58,208 bases of DNA from Streptomyces ossamyceticus (GTDB lineage Bacteria; Actinomycetota; Actinomycetes; Streptomycetales; Streptomycetaceae), in the NCBI RefSeq assembly GCF_001418475.1, contig NZ_LIQX01000094.1:437-58644 (forward strand), read 5' to 3'. Below, in pieces: positions 49,017 through 57,514 of this stretch (position 1 is its first letter; every line of letters starts with the position of its first letter). The notes beneath the pieces are model-generated. The model had not been told where the DNA came from and did not search any database. It saw only the letters and a program-made list of their open reading frames with translations. The position numbers and the translations under genes were made by a program.

Positions 49017-49683
49017 GTACCCAAGCCGCAGGGCGTGCGCCTGCGCCATGAACTGGAGGCCTTCAAGAACGTCCAGGTTCTGCTCGCCATGGTGATGACC
49101 ATGCTGGGCTTCGGCGGCGTCTCGCGGCCATCACCTACATCGCGCCGATGATGACCCACGCCGTCGGCTTCGCCGACGCCTTCGTCACCTGGCCCCTCGT
49201 CCTCTTCAGCCTCGGCCTGGTCGCCGGCAACCTCGTGGGCGGCAGGTACGCGGACCGTGCGCTCATGCCCATGCTGTGCGTCTCCCTGGGCGCCCTGGCC
49301 GTCGTCCTCGCGCTGTTCACCCTCACCACCCACGACAAGGTCGCCGCGGCCGTGACCATCACGCTGGTCGGCGCCCTGGGCTTCGCCACCGTGCCGCCGT
49401 TGCAGAAGCGCGTCCTCGACCAGGCCAGGGTGCGCCCACCCTGGCCTCGGCCGTCAACATCGGCGCCTTCAACCTCGGCAACGCGCTCGCCGCCTGGCTC
49501 GGCGGCCTCGTCATCGACGCGGGGTTCGGTTACACGGCACCCAACTGGGTCGGAGCCCTCCTCGCGGTGAGCACCCTCGTGCCAGCGTTTCTCTCGGCGG
49601 CTCTGGAGCGCAGGAGGAACGTGCCGCGCGCGGTTGTGGCCGGCGGGACCATGGCCGACCGGCGGACGGCCGTGCGCCGCTGA
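49017..49683 (+). pseudogene. Remnant of an MFS (arabinose-efflux-like) transporter
   Basis: C-terminal half of a major-facilitator gene broken twice. Codons from 49017 read VPKPQGVRLRHELEAFKNV and AMVMTMLGFGGV; one base is missing at about 49122, after which another frame continues AAITYIAPMMTHAVGFADAF... NLVGGRYADRALMPML... FATVPPLQKRVLDQA; a second base is missing at about 49427 and a third frame continues GAPTLASAVNIGAFNLGNALAAWLGG to the stop at 49683. The N-terminal half is absent. Two frameshifts plus truncation indicate real decay, although sequencing errors would also give frameshifts. Confidence 0.85.
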
Positions 49684-49720
49684 CAGCCGTGCGTAGGCCG
49701 TGCCAGCCAGGCTCGAGCGC

Positions 49721-50659
49721 TCAGCCCGCCGCCACAGTCAGCGGAGCGTATCGGCGGGACCAGTCGCCAGGCAGCTCGGAAATCCCGTAGGTCATCACCG
49801 CGTTGAAGGCAACCGACTTCAGGCCGTGTTGCTTCACCCATGCCAGCAGTTCCTCGTGCCGTACGTCGATGTCCGTGCGGAGGGGGAGCCCGGTGTGGGC
49901 GGCAAGGGACGCGATGAGTGCCTTCGCCGTCCGTGTGTTCCGGGCGATCAGCGGGCCGATGACATGGGTGTCCATGTTGGGCCAGGCGGCCGCGTAACCG
50001 ATGACTCGGCCGCTCTCCTCGGCGACGCGGATCTGATCGGCGAAGGCGGGGAGCCGGGTGAGGACGTGAGTGCGGTCCGTGCCGAACACCTCTCCGTCGA
50101 GCCGCACGATGGTCGTGAGGTCCTCGGCGGTGGCCGGGCGGGTAGCGACAGCGGGATCGTCCCCGTCGGCTGAGAAGTGTCCCCGGACCATCTCGGCTCG
50201 TCCCGTGACCTTGAACCCCAGCTCCTCGTAGAGCGGCTGTCCGTTGGGCGTCGCGTGCAGCGTCAGCGGGGTCGTCCCGGACTCGGTGATGACGTGGCGC
50301 ATCAGCCGGCGGCCGATGCCCTGCCGGGCGTGCCGCTCGGCCACCAGCACCATGCCGATCGCCCTCAGGTCCGGGCGGCCCACCGCTCCGTACTCGGTCA
50401 CCACACAGGCGGCCACGAGGCCACCTTCAGGATCGTCGATGCCGTACCCGGCCCCGGCTGTCAGCAGCAACCCCCACTTGTGCTCTTCGCGGGGCCAGCC
50501 CCGGTTCTCGGACAAGTCGGCGCAGGCGGTGAGATCGTGCGGGGTGAGGCGGCGGATGGGCAGAGCAGAGGCGGAAGGTGTCGGCACGCGGGCCAGGCTG
50601 TCCGACGCAGGACCCCGACGTCCACCGGATTGCTGGGGGACGTACGCGCTTTTGGCCAT
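49721..50659 (-). CDS. Double-domain GNAT acetyltransferase
   Basis: 312 residues. The first GNAT domain has IRRLTPHDLTACADLSENRGWP and the acetyl-CoA loop VLVAERHARQGIGRRLMRHVI; the second, less conserved half begins TRPATAEDLTTIVRLDGEVFG and ends YAPLTVAAG with VKQHGLKSVAFNAVMTYG. Such proteins often act on small molecules or remain sensors. ATG 50659 is the first start giving a plausible N-terminus, but residues 1-37 are unconserved and a later GTG (VPTPSASALP) is possible. A parS lies upstream, in the spacer to the divergent HAD gene. Confidence 0.8.
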   Translation of the reverse strand: MAKSAYVPQQSGGRRGPASDSLARVPTPSASALPIRRLTPHDLTACADLSENRGWPREEHKWGLLLTAGAGYGIDDPEGGLVAACVVTEYGAVGRPDLRAIGMVLVAERHARQGIGRRLMRHVITESGTTPLTLHATPNGQPLYEELGFKVTGRAEMVRGHFSADGDDPAVATRPATAEDLTTIVRLDGEVFGTDRTHVLTRLPAFADQIRVAEESGRVIGYAAAWPNMDTHVIGPLIARNTRTAKALIASLAAHTGLPLRTDIDVRHEELLAWVKQHGLKSVAFNAVMTYGISELPGDWSRRYAPLTVAAG

Positions 50660-50691
50660 CTTGCCCACAACCGCACAGCGCGCGGACAGAT

Positions 50692-50705
50692 GTTTCACGT
50701 GAAAC
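50692..50705. other. parS site 13
   Basis: Perfect site between the divergent GNAT and HAD genes. Confidence 0.95.
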
Positions 50706-50765
50706 AGCAGCGCGCAGGCACACCCGAGCAGGCGTGAAGCGCGGGGCTGGCTAGCCTCGGCCGCT

Positions 50766-51398
50766 ATGACGCGACTGCACCTGTTCGATCTGGACGGGAC
50801 CCTGCTGCACCGATCGGCAGCACCTGTGGAGATCTCCCGACAGCTCGGCCTGGACCACGAGATCACCGAGCTCGAACGGGACTTCGTGACCAGGCGTATC
50901 GATTCACGGACCTACGCGCAGCGCGTCCACGGTCTGTGGACCGGGCTCACCGAGAGACATGTCGCTGCGGCCTTCGATGGAGCGCCCTGGCTCCGGCGTA
51001 TCCGGGACACCTGGGCCGAGATCCGGAACAGGGGAGAGTACTGCGCCGTCATCTCCCTCTCGCCTTTGTTCTTCGTCGAGCGGCTGAGGGCGTGGGGTGC
51101 GCACGCGGCGTACGGTTCGCTCTTTCCCCGAGTGCCCTTCACCGAGCCGGTGGATCCAGCAGGGATCCTCACCCCGGCGGCCAAGGTCGAGATCGCGGAT
51201 CTCCTCTGCGCGCACTTCGGACTGACACGCGCCGACTGTGTCGCATACGGTGACTCGCTGTCCGACGCGGACCTTTTCGACTCGGTGCCGATCTCGGTCG
51301 CCGTAAATGCGGATCAGCACGTGGCCGCGTTGGCCACGCACTCCTACACGGGGCAGGATCTGTGGGATGCCTATGAATTGGTGCACCGCGCCCGGTAA
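50766..51398 (+). CDS. HAD superfamily phosphatase (SerB-like)
   Basis: 210-residue phosphatase. HAD motif I LFDLDGTLLH (Asp8, Asp10), motif II VISLSPLF (the Ser), motif III Lys in PAAKVEIADLL, motif IV YGDSLSDADLFD. The overall pattern resembles phosphoserine phosphatase-type (PSPase) members; substrate unknown. No ribosome-binding site; TAGCCT at 50752-50757 is 8 bases before the ATG, typical of leaderless transcripts. Confidence 0.87.
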   Translation: MTRLHLFDLDGTLLHRSAAPVEISRQLGLDHEITELERDFVTRRIDSRTYAQRVHGLWTGLTERHVAAAFDGAPWLRRIRDTWAEIRNRGEYCAVISLSPLFFVERLRAWGAHAAYGSLFPRVPFTEPVDPAGILTPAAKVEIADLLCAHFGLTRADCVAYGDSLSDADLFDSVPISVAVNADQHVAALATHSYTGQDLWDAYELVHRAR

Positions 51399-51817
51399 TT
51401 GAAGGAATCGCTGATTCGCCCCTGTTGAATTCCCGCCGGGACATGGGGGGACTTGTGTGTGACGCGCGTGCCGGTAGGGTCGAGTCCGGTTCGTGTCCGA
51501 AGCGAGATGTAGTCGTCTCATCCTGCGGGTACGAACACAGTCCAATGCAGCCTAACCGGACAGAGAGATCGAAGACCCGCGTTCACCGTTGCGGAACGTG
51601 GGCGTTGGTGTGCTGTGGAACGCTGCCACGTATTGCTGCGGCCCACGTCACACTCTCGCCTACTTGTCCGTACGGTGCGGGAAGCCGGGTTGAATGTGGC
51701 CGCATTGGTCGGGGGGAACACAACGGGGAAAGCAAGGCCGTCCGCGGGGGAAACATGCGACCTTCCGACTGAGGGAGTGCGCAGATCGACCGAAAGATGC
51801 TCGAGGCGAGGCACACC
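51399..51817. promoter_or_regulatory. Spacer before the flavohaemoglobin gene
   Basis: 419 bp without a credible gene. Near its end GGGGGAA(A)CA occurs twice (51712-51721 and 51747-51755) with a GGGGAAAG between, giving a G/A-rich block about 65-105 bases before the start codon. It could be a structured mRNA leader, but no known riboswitch is recognised. Confidence 0.35.
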
Positions 51818-53272
51818 ATGGACGCTCCGACCACCACCACGTCGGCCGGCAACGGCGCTGCGGGGGACAGTGACGGAGGCAGCTGGTTCACACCGCGCAC
51901 CCAGCCGTCCTCCGACGGGGACCAGGAGATCGAGGGCAACCGTCTCGCCGGGCTTCGTCCCGTGGGCCGTCCCCAGGAGCCGTCGACCGGGCCGCATCGG
52001 ATGCCGGACGAGGCTGCCCGGGAGCGAATACCCCCGTTCCAGGACCCGCCGTCCAGCCCTCCGCCCCGACCGGCTGTCCTCGGCGAGGAGCATGGCTCCG
52101 AGCAGTCTGTGTTCCAGGCCCGGGTCCCCATCACCCGCGCGGGCCGCACCCCCGAGGCCTCGCCCGACGCCGTGCTCATCCGGCGCACCATGGCCGAGAT
52201 CGGACCCGTCGCCGACAAGGTCACCTCGTACTTCTACGCGCTCCTCTTCGTCCAGCACCCGGACCTGCGCCCCCTCTTCCCGCCGGCGATGGACGCCCAA
52301 CGGGACCGTCTGCTCAAGGCACTACTGACCGCAGCCGAGCACATCGACAACACCCCCGTCCTCGTCGACTACCTCCAGAACCTCGGCCGAGGCCACCGCA
52401 AGTACGGCACACAGCCTGACCACTACCCGGCGGTCGGCGAGTGCCTGATCGGCTCCCTGAGCCGCTACGCCCCCACGACCTGGAACGACGAGACCGAGGC
52501 GGCCTGGGTCCGGACGTACACCACGATCTCCCAGGTGATGATCGACGCGGCCGCCGCGGACGAGCTGCGTTCTCCGCCGTGGTGGCTCGCCGAGGTCGTC
52601 TCGCACGAGCTGAGAACAGCAGACATAGCGGTCCTCACCGTCCGGCCGAACCAGCCGTATCCGTTCCTGGCCGGTCAGTACGCCAGCCTGGAGACTCCCT
52701 GGTGGCCGCGGATCTGGCGGCACTACTCCTTCGCCTCGGCGCCCCGCTCGGACGGACTGCTGTCGTTCCATGTGAAAGCGGTCCCGGCGGGCTGGGTCTC
52801 CAACGCGCTCGTGCACCGAGCCCGACCCGGCGACGTCATACGGCTCGGTCCGCCGGCCGGTGCGATGACCGTCGACCACAGCACCGACAGCGGACTGCTC
52901 TGCCTGGGCGGTGGTACCGGCATCGCCCCCATCAAGGCCATGATCGAGGACGTCGCCGAACGAGGACGGCACCGCCCGGCCGAGGTCTTCTACGCAGCCC
53001 GCAGTGACCAGGACCTCTATGACATCGACACCCTGCTGCGACTGCAGCAGAGCAACTCCTGGCTGAAGGTCCGGCCGGTGGTCGACCGGCACGGGCTGCT
53101 CCAGCTGCCCGACGCCATACGCGAATACGGACCGTGGACCGAGTACGACGCGTACCTCTCCGGTCCGCCCGGGATGATCCGCAGCGGCGTGGACGCGCTC
53201 AGGGGCGTGGGTGTCCCGTCGGACCGCATACGCCATGACTCGGTGGAGGAACTGGTGGCCGCCGGCGACTGA
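51818..53272 (+). CDS. Flavohaemoglobin-type globin/FAD/NAD protein
   Basis: 484 residues. An unusual disordered N-terminus (1-112, Pro/Ser/Gly-rich) precedes a globin domain (about 113-250) with SYFYALLFVQHPDLRPLFP and the proximal-His segment PDHYPAVGECL (His202, like the PEHYPIVG of Hmp). The FAD/NAD reductase part has RHYSFASAPRSD, GDVIRLGPPAGAM, GGGTGIAPIKAM and LSGPPGM. Such proteins detoxify nitric oxide with NAD(P)H. ATG 51818 has GGCGAGG upstream; ATG 51797 would have none in position. Convergent with the NUDIX gene. Confidence 0.88.
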   Translation: MDAPTTTTSAGNGAAGDSDGGSWFTPRTQPSSDGDQEIEGNRLAGLRPVGRPQEPSTGPHRMPDEAARERIPPFQDPPSSPPPRPAVLGEEHGSEQSVFQARVPITRAGRTPEASPDAVLIRRTMAEIGPVADKVTSYFYALLFVQHPDLRPLFPPAMDAQRDRLLKALLTAAEHIDNTPVLVDYLQNLGRGHRKYGTQPDHYPAVGECLIGSLSRYAPTTWNDETEAAWVRTYTTISQVMIDAAAADELRSPPWWLAEVVSHELRTADIAVLTVRPNQPYPFLAGQYASLETPWWPRIWRHYSFASAPRSDGLLSFHVKAVPAGWVSNALVHRARPGDVIRLGPPAGAMTVDHSTDSGLLCLGGGTGIAPIKAMIEDVAERGRHRPAEVFYAARSDQDLYDIDTLLRLQQSNSWLKVRPVVDRHGLLQLPDAIREYGPWTEYDAYLSGPPGMIRSGVDALRGVGVPSDRIRHDSVEELVAAGD

Positions 53273-53316
53273 GCCGGAAGCCGACCCGGCCCCTGACGGG
53301 CAGCGGCAGCTGTTCG

Positions 53317-53799
53317 TCAGCCCAGGTCGGGCGCGTGCATCGCGCGGACGCCCTCGATGTTCCCGTCGAGGTAGTGCCGCAGCGACAGCGGGACGAGGTG
53401 GACGGAGGCGATCCCGACCCGGGTGAAGGGCACCCGCACGATCTCGTACTCGCCCAAGGGCTCGTCCACCTCGGGGCCGTGCCGCTTCGACGTGTCCATG
53501 GATTCCAGACGGCAGACGAAGAAGTGCTGGACCTTGACCCCCGTGGCGCCACCGTCCTCACCGATGTGCTCGACGGTGTCCACGAAGCAGGGCACGACAT
53601 CGGTGATCTTGGCGCCGAGCTCCTCGTGCACTTCACGGTGGAGTGCGTCGACGACGGTCGTGTCCTCGGGCTCGACCCCGCCACCCGGCGTGAGCCAGTA
53701 GGGATCGACACCCGGTTTGGTCCGCTTGATCAGGATCAGGTCGTCGCCGTCGAGCAGGATGGCGCGGGCGGTGCGTTTGACCACGGGTCGGACGGTCAT
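53317..53799 (-). CDS. NUDIX hydrolase
   Basis: 160 residues. The NUDIX box is GGGVEPEDTTVVDALHREVHEELG, i.e. G-x5-E-x7-REVxEELG, and fits the consensus with an Ala/Leu at the end of the helix. ARAILLDGDDLILIKRTKPGVDPYWLTPG precedes it. Two possible starts, ATG 53799 (MTVRPVV, used) and ATG 53820; neither has a clear ribosome-binding site, and the parS variant 53821-53834 abuts the longer one. Substrate (nucleoside diphosphate derivative) unknown. Confidence 0.87.
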   Translation of the reverse strand: MTVRPVVKRTARAILLDGDDLILIKRTKPGVDPYWLTPGGGVEPEDTTVVDALHREVHEELGAKITDVVPCFVDTVEHIGEDGGATGVKVQHFFVCRLESMDTSKRHGPEVDEPLGEYEIVRVPFTRVGIASVHLVPLSLRHYLDGNIEGVRAMHAPDLG

Positions 53800-53820
53800 G
53801 GGAGAAATGTGGCCCGCCAT

Positions 53821-53834
53821 GTTCCACGTGAAAC
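53821..53834. other. parS variant 14
   Basis: GTTCCACGTGAAAC, one mismatch (T to C at position 4) from the consensus, between the NUDIX start and the lysR stop. ParB binding is likely weaker. Confidence 0.6.
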
Positions 53835-53873
53835 ATCGCCCGACCACGGAAATGTGCCATGGCGCCCGCTGCC

Positions 53874-54776
53874 TCAGGACCAGCCCACCGCGGTGCGCAG
53901 CAGCCACTCGTGGGCCCGGGCGATGTGGGGCATGGCCAGGGTGCCGGTACGGACCACCAGGAAGTACGTCCGCAGCGGCGGCACCGCCGGCTCGAGAAGC
54001 GCCACGACATCGCCGCGCTCCAGGGCGTCGACGCAGAGATAGCGGGGCAGCACGGCCACACCTCCCCCGGAGATCGCGCAGGCCAGCACCGCGCGCAGGT
54101 CCGGGACGACCACGGTGCCGGAGGCGGCGGGACGGGAGTCGAAGATCGAGGCCCAGTAGCGAGCGATGAACGGCAGCGACTCGTGCACCTCGACGACCGG
54201 AAGCCCTTCCAGCAGGTGCGCCTCCTTGGGGTGCAACTTGCCGGGGCCGATGCGCTCGGCCCACCGCGGGGCGCCGACCAGCACATGCTCCTCGTCGCAG
54301 AGGGGGGTCGCGGTCAGCAGCGCGCCGCGGGGCCGCGCGGTGGTGATGGCCAGGTCGTGGTGGCCGGCGCCGAGGCCCTCCAGCGTCTCGTCGGCGTTCC
54401 CGAAGGACACCCGCAGTGCGTAGCCCTGGCCGTCGTCGATGAGTTCCGTGAGAGCGGGCACGACGCGCTCGGCGGTGAACTCCGGAGGACCGGCGAGATG
54501 GAGTGTGCCCAAGGAGGAATCGTCGTCGAGACCCGTCTCGGCGATCTCCATCAGCGCGTCGAGATGAGGGGCCGCCTTGTGGGCGAGTTCGTCGCCGATC
54601 GTCGTCGGCGTCACGCCCCGGGCCTGGCGCAGGAACAACGGTCGGCCCAGCTGCCGCTCCAGGCTGCGGATCTGCGAGGTCACGGCCGGCTGCGAGAGGC
54701 CGAGCAGGGCCGCAGCACGGGTGAACGAACCGGCCCGGTGCACGGTCACGAACGTACGCAGTAAGGCCAGATCCAT
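53874..54776 (-). CDS. LysR family transcriptional regulator
   Basis: 300 residues. The HTH is LLRTFVTVHRAGSFTRAAALLGLSQPAVTSQIRSLE (about 5-40), followed by the linker helix RQLGRPLFLRQARGVTPT and a co-inducer-binding domain (HLAGPPEFTAERVVPALTELI...). ATG 54776 with GAAGGGG upstream is preferred over the longer frame to 54866. An interrupted palindrome (54808-54825) lies upstream. Target and effector unknown; the nearest upstream gene is a PLP enzyme of sulfur amino acid metabolism on the same strand. Confidence 0.9.
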   Translation of the reverse strand: MDLALLRTFVTVHRAGSFTRAAALLGLSQPAVTSQIRSLERQLGRPLFLRQARGVTPTTIGDELAHKAAPHLDALMEIAETGLDDDSSLGTLHLAGPPEFTAERVVPALTELIDDGQGYALRVSFGNADETLEGLGAGHHDLAITTARPRGALLTATPLCDEEHVLVGAPRWAERIGPGKLHPKEAHLLEGLPVVEVHESLPFIARYWASIFDSRPAASGTVVVPDLRAVLACAISGGGVAVLPRYLCVDALERGDVVALLEPAVPPLRTYFLVVRTGTLAMPHIARAHEWLLRTAVGWS

Positions 54777-54807
54777 GGTCGCCCCTTCGCCGCCCCGGAG
54801 CGCCCAA

Positions 54808-54825
54808 CTATAAATAAGTCGATAG
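54808..54825. promoter_or_regulatory. Possible LysR-type operator
   Basis: CTAT-N10-ATAG in an A/T-rich stretch 32 bases before the lysR start, i.e. of the T-N11-A type. Autoregulation is inferred only. Confidence 0.35.
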
Positions 54826-54903
54826 GTCTCTGTCGCTACTGTGATTGGACACTGACACAGAGTCAACTAGCCTTGGTCGCGCGGTTCTTCGCGCGCGGAA
54901 CCG

Positions 54904-54942
54904 GGGCGGTCCGAGCCACGAGGGGGGAGGCTCGGACCGTCC
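54904..54942. terminator. Terminator after the PLP enzyme gene
   Basis: 14-bp stem with one G-T pair (54904-54917 with 54929-54942) around an 11-base loop, 18 bases beyond the stop of the minus-strand gene. Confidence 0.7.
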
Positions 54943-54960
54943 GTTGTACGTAGCGGAGGA

Positions 54961-56106
54961 CTAGCCGGTAGCCACGGCGAGAGCCCGCAGTACATCCGCC
55001 ACCAGGTCGTCGGTGTCCTCCGCGCCGGCCGAGAACCGGATGAAGCCTTCCGGCACCGCGTCCCCGCCCCACCGCCCACGCCGCTCGGCAGTCGACCGCA
55101 CCCCGCCGAAGCTCGTGGCGTCGTCCACGAGACGCAGCGCGTCGAGAAAGCGGTCGGCACGCGCGCGTGTGGGCAACGAGAACGAGACGACACATCCGTA
55201 GCGCCGCATCTGCTGCGAGGCGATCTTGTGGGACGGATCGTCCCCCAGCCCCGGATACCGCAGCCCGGTCACCTCGGGGCGCCCCTTCAGGGCCTCGGCG
55301 ACGGCCAGGGCGTTGGTGCTCTGCCGGTCGGCTCGCAGCTGGAGCGTGGCCAGTGAACGGTGCGCGAGCCAGGCCTCCATCGGGCCGGGGATCGCTCCGA
55401 CGATCTTGCGCCAGCGCCGCACGGCGGCCATCAGCCCGGCATCGCGCCCGACCACGTAACCGAGCAGCACATCACCGTGCCCCGTCAGCTGCTTGGTGCC
55501 ACTGGCCACCGCGAAGTCCGCGCCCAGCTCCAGCGGCCGCTGCCCGAGCGGGGTCGCCAGGGTGTTGTCGACCGCGACCAGACAGCCCCGCTCGTGCGCC
55601 ACCTCGCAGAGCCGCCGGATGTCGCACACGTCGAGCCCCGGATTGGACGGCGTCTCCACCCACAGCAGCTTGGCGCCGTCCAGGGCGTCGAGCTGGGCGT
55701 CGCCGCCGGTCGGGGCGCTGCGCACCTCGACGCCGTACGACCGCAGCTGCTCACCGGCCAGGGGCAGCACGTTGTAGCCGTCGCTCGGCAGGACGAGGAC
55801 GTCTCCGGAGCGCAGCTGGGAGAAGAGGACCGCCGAGATCGCGGCCATGCCCGAGGCGAAGGCGAGCGTCTCGACCTCCTCCTGGCCGGGTGCCTCCAGC
55901 TCCCCGATGGCGCGCTCCAGGAGGGTCCAGGTGGGGTTCTGGTCCCGTCCGTAGGCGTACGGGCCGGTGGGGTCGCCCGGCAGGTGGTAGTGCGCGGCGA
56001 AGACCGGGCCCGGAAGGGTCGGCTCGTGCTTGACGGGTTCGGGCAGCCCGACGCGGACGGCTCGTGTGCCCTCGCCCAGCTCCGTGACGGGATTCTCCTC
56101 ACTCAT
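54961..56106 (-). CDS. Cystathionine gamma-lyase-like PLP enzyme (Cys/Met metabolism)
   Basis: 381 residues of the trans-sulfuration family. Segments: YGRDQNPTWTLLERAIGELE, TLAFASGMAAISAVL, LPSDGYNVLPL, LLWVETPSNPGLDVCDI, VAVDNTLATPLGQRPLELGAD and SGTKQLTGHGDVLLGYVV, whose Lys binds PLP. Gamma-lyase, gamma-synthase and gamma-elimination activities cannot be separated from sequence here. ATG 56106 is preceded by GGAGAT; its start overlaps the ptpA stop by ATGA, so the two form one transcript. The longer frame to 56181 overlaps ptpA. Confidence 0.88.
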   Translation of the reverse strand: MSEENPVTELGEGTRAVRVGLPEPVKHEPTLPGPVFAAHYHLPGDPTGPYAYGRDQNPTWTLLERAIGELEAPGQEEVETLAFASGMAAISAVLFSQLRSGDVLVLPSDGYNVLPLAGEQLRSYGVEVRSAPTGGDAQLDALDGAKLLWVETPSNPGLDVCDIRRLCEVAHERGCLVAVDNTLATPLGQRPLELGADFAVASGTKQLTGHGDVLLGYVVGRDAGLMAAVRRWRKIVGAIPGPMEAWLAHRSLATLQLRADRQSTNALAVAEALKGRPEVTGLRYPGLGDDPSHKIASQQMRRYGCVVSFSLPTRARADRFLDALRLVDDATSFGGVRSTAERRGRWGGDAVPEGFIRFSAGAEDTDDLVADVLRALAVATG

Positions 56107-56594
56107 GCGGCATCTCCTTCCACCTGCTCGCGTACGGCGGTCAGAAGGCCCTCGCTCGCGGCCTCCACCAGCTCGAGGCACTCCTCGAAGCCGTCCATGT
56201 CACCGTAGTAGGGGTCGGGAACGTCGAGGTCGTCCCCTGCCGCGGGGTCGTAGGAGCGCAGAAGGCGGACCTTGTCCGCGTCCGCCGGTGTGGGCGCGAG
56301 GCGGCGCAGCGCCTTCAAGTGACCGGCGTCCAGGGCGACGACGAGGTCGAGGCGGGAGAACCACGAGGCGTGGAACTGGCGCGCGGTGTGACCGCTGCCG
56401 TAGCCGTGGGCCTCCAGGACGCTGACGGTACGCGGATCGGCCGGCTCGCCCTCGTGCCAGCCACCGGTGCCCGCACTGTCGACCTCGACCAGACCGTCGA
56501 GCCCGGCCTCTTCCGTACGGGCGCGGAAGACGGACTCGGCCATCGGCGAGCGGCAGATGTTGCCGGTGCAGACAAAACAGACGCGGTAGGTCAT
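56103..56594 (-). CDS. ptpA: Low-molecular-weight protein-tyrosine phosphatase
   Basis: 163 residues. The P-loop C-x4-CR is seen as VCTGNICRSPMAE (Cys9 nucleophile, Arg15) and the general-acid loop as DVPDPYYGDMDGFEECL. It hydrolyses phosphotyrosine in proteins; the Streptomyces enzyme PtpA influences secondary metabolism. ATG 56594. It overlaps the PLP enzyme gene by four bases; 9 bp upstream is the stop of a small membrane-protein gene on the same strand. Confidence 0.93.
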   Translation of the reverse strand: MTYRVCFVCTGNICRSPMAESVFRARTEEAGLDGLVEVDSAGTGGWHEGEPADPRTVSVLEAHGYGSGHTARQFHASWFSRLDLVVALDAGHLKALRRLAPTPADADKVRLLRSYDPAAGDDLDVPDPYYGDMDGFEECLELVEAASEGLLTAVREQVEGDAA

Positions 56595-56603
56595 CTCAAA
56601 GCC

Positions 56604-56981
56604 TCAGTCGGCGTCGGGCAGGACGAGGTGGAGTGCCCAGGAGACGATCGAGATGATCAGGCCGCCCAGGACAGCGGTCCAGAAGCCCTCCACGTGGAAG
56701 CTCAGATCGACCTTGTCGGCAAGCCAGGAGGTGAGCAGCAGCATCAGGGCGTTCACCACCAGCGTGAACAGGCCCAGGGTGACTATGAAAAGCGGCAGGG
56801 TGAGGAGCTGTACGAGCGGCTTCACCACGGCGTTCACCAGGCCGAAGACGAGCGCCACCAGCAGCAGCGTGCCGACCTTCTTGCCCGTGCTGTCCCCGGT
56901 GAGCGTGATCTTGTCGAGCAGCCAGACGGCGACGGCCAGTGCGCCCGCGTTGGCGATCGTCTTGACTAGGAAATTCATCAT
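56604..56981 (-). CDS. Four-helix membrane protein (phage-holin-like family)
   Basis: 125 residues with four hydrophobic segments: TIANAGALAVAVWLLDKI, GTLLLVALVFGLVNAVVKPLV, LPLFIVTLGLFTLVVNALMLLLTSWL and FWTAVLGGLIISIVSWALHLVLP. It matches the 'phage holin family' of actinobacterial chromosomes, which is chromosomal and not evidence of a prophage. ATG at 56981 or 56978; no strong ribosome-binding site. Divergent from the cupin gene and upstream of ptpA. Confidence 0.82.
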   Translation of the reverse strand: MMNFLVKTIANAGALAVAVWLLDKITLTGDSTGKKVGTLLLVALVFGLVNAVVKPLVQLLTLPLFIVTLGLFTLVVNALMLLLTSWLADKVDLSFHVEGFWTAVLGGLIISIVSWALHLVLPDAD

Positions 56982-57038
56982 GTGTCTGATCGTGGCAGAA
57001 CGGATCGGTACGAGCACCGGGCAGGGGCGACAAAGTCG

Positions 57039-57356
57039 ATGAAGGCATTCCGGTTGGATGAACTGGAGGCGGAGCGCGCCGCCAACGACGGCGCCTATCT
57101 GCAGTTCCTGCGTGAGCGGAACATGTCGGTCGGTCTCTACGCGCTCGACGCGGGTGAGCTCGACCCGCAGCGGCCGCACAGCCAGGACGAGGTGTACCTC
57201 GTCGTGAGCGGTAGGGCCTCACTCACGGTCGGCCTGGAGACCACGCAGGTGGCGCGAGGCAGCGTGGTCTACGTGCCTGCCGGGGTCGCCCACAAGTTCC
57301 ATCACATCACCGAGGATCTCCGGGTCGTGGTGGTGTTCTCTCCGCCGGAGGGTTGA
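57039..57356 (+). CDS. Small cupin-domain protein
   Basis: 105 residues, single cupin barrel. Motif 1 is seen as RPHSQDEVYLVVSGRASL and motif 2 as GSVVYVPAGVAHKFHHI, keeping His and Glu metal ligands. ATG 57039 has AGGGG upstream; the frame could begin at 56982 but without homology. Function unknown; the cupins of this size include isomerases and sensor domains. Confidence 0.85.
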   Translation: MKAFRLDELEAERAANDGAYLQFLRERNMSVGLYALDAGELDPQRPHSQDEVYLVVSGRASLTVGLETTQVARGSVVYVPAGVAHKFHHITEDLRVVVVFSPPEG

Positions 57357-57514
57357 GCTCCACTTCCGGATTCCCTAGGGGAACGATCAGGGACGGACAA
57401 GGGGTGCGAAGCCCCCGGATGCCCCGTGCGCGGCCCTAGCATCGACGGCAGGACATGAAGGGACCCGGAAACAGTGCCCGACGAGGGCCACGGGCGGAGA
57501 CAAGGAGCAAGGCG

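Noticed and set aside
51425..51772. 115-codon ORF before the flavohaemoglobin gene
   Set aside because: Mixed codon usage, Cys/Arg-rich product, no ribosome-binding site.
56604..56981. Phage holin hinting at a prophage
   Set aside because: The family is a general chromosomal membrane family; no integrase, capsid or att site is present.
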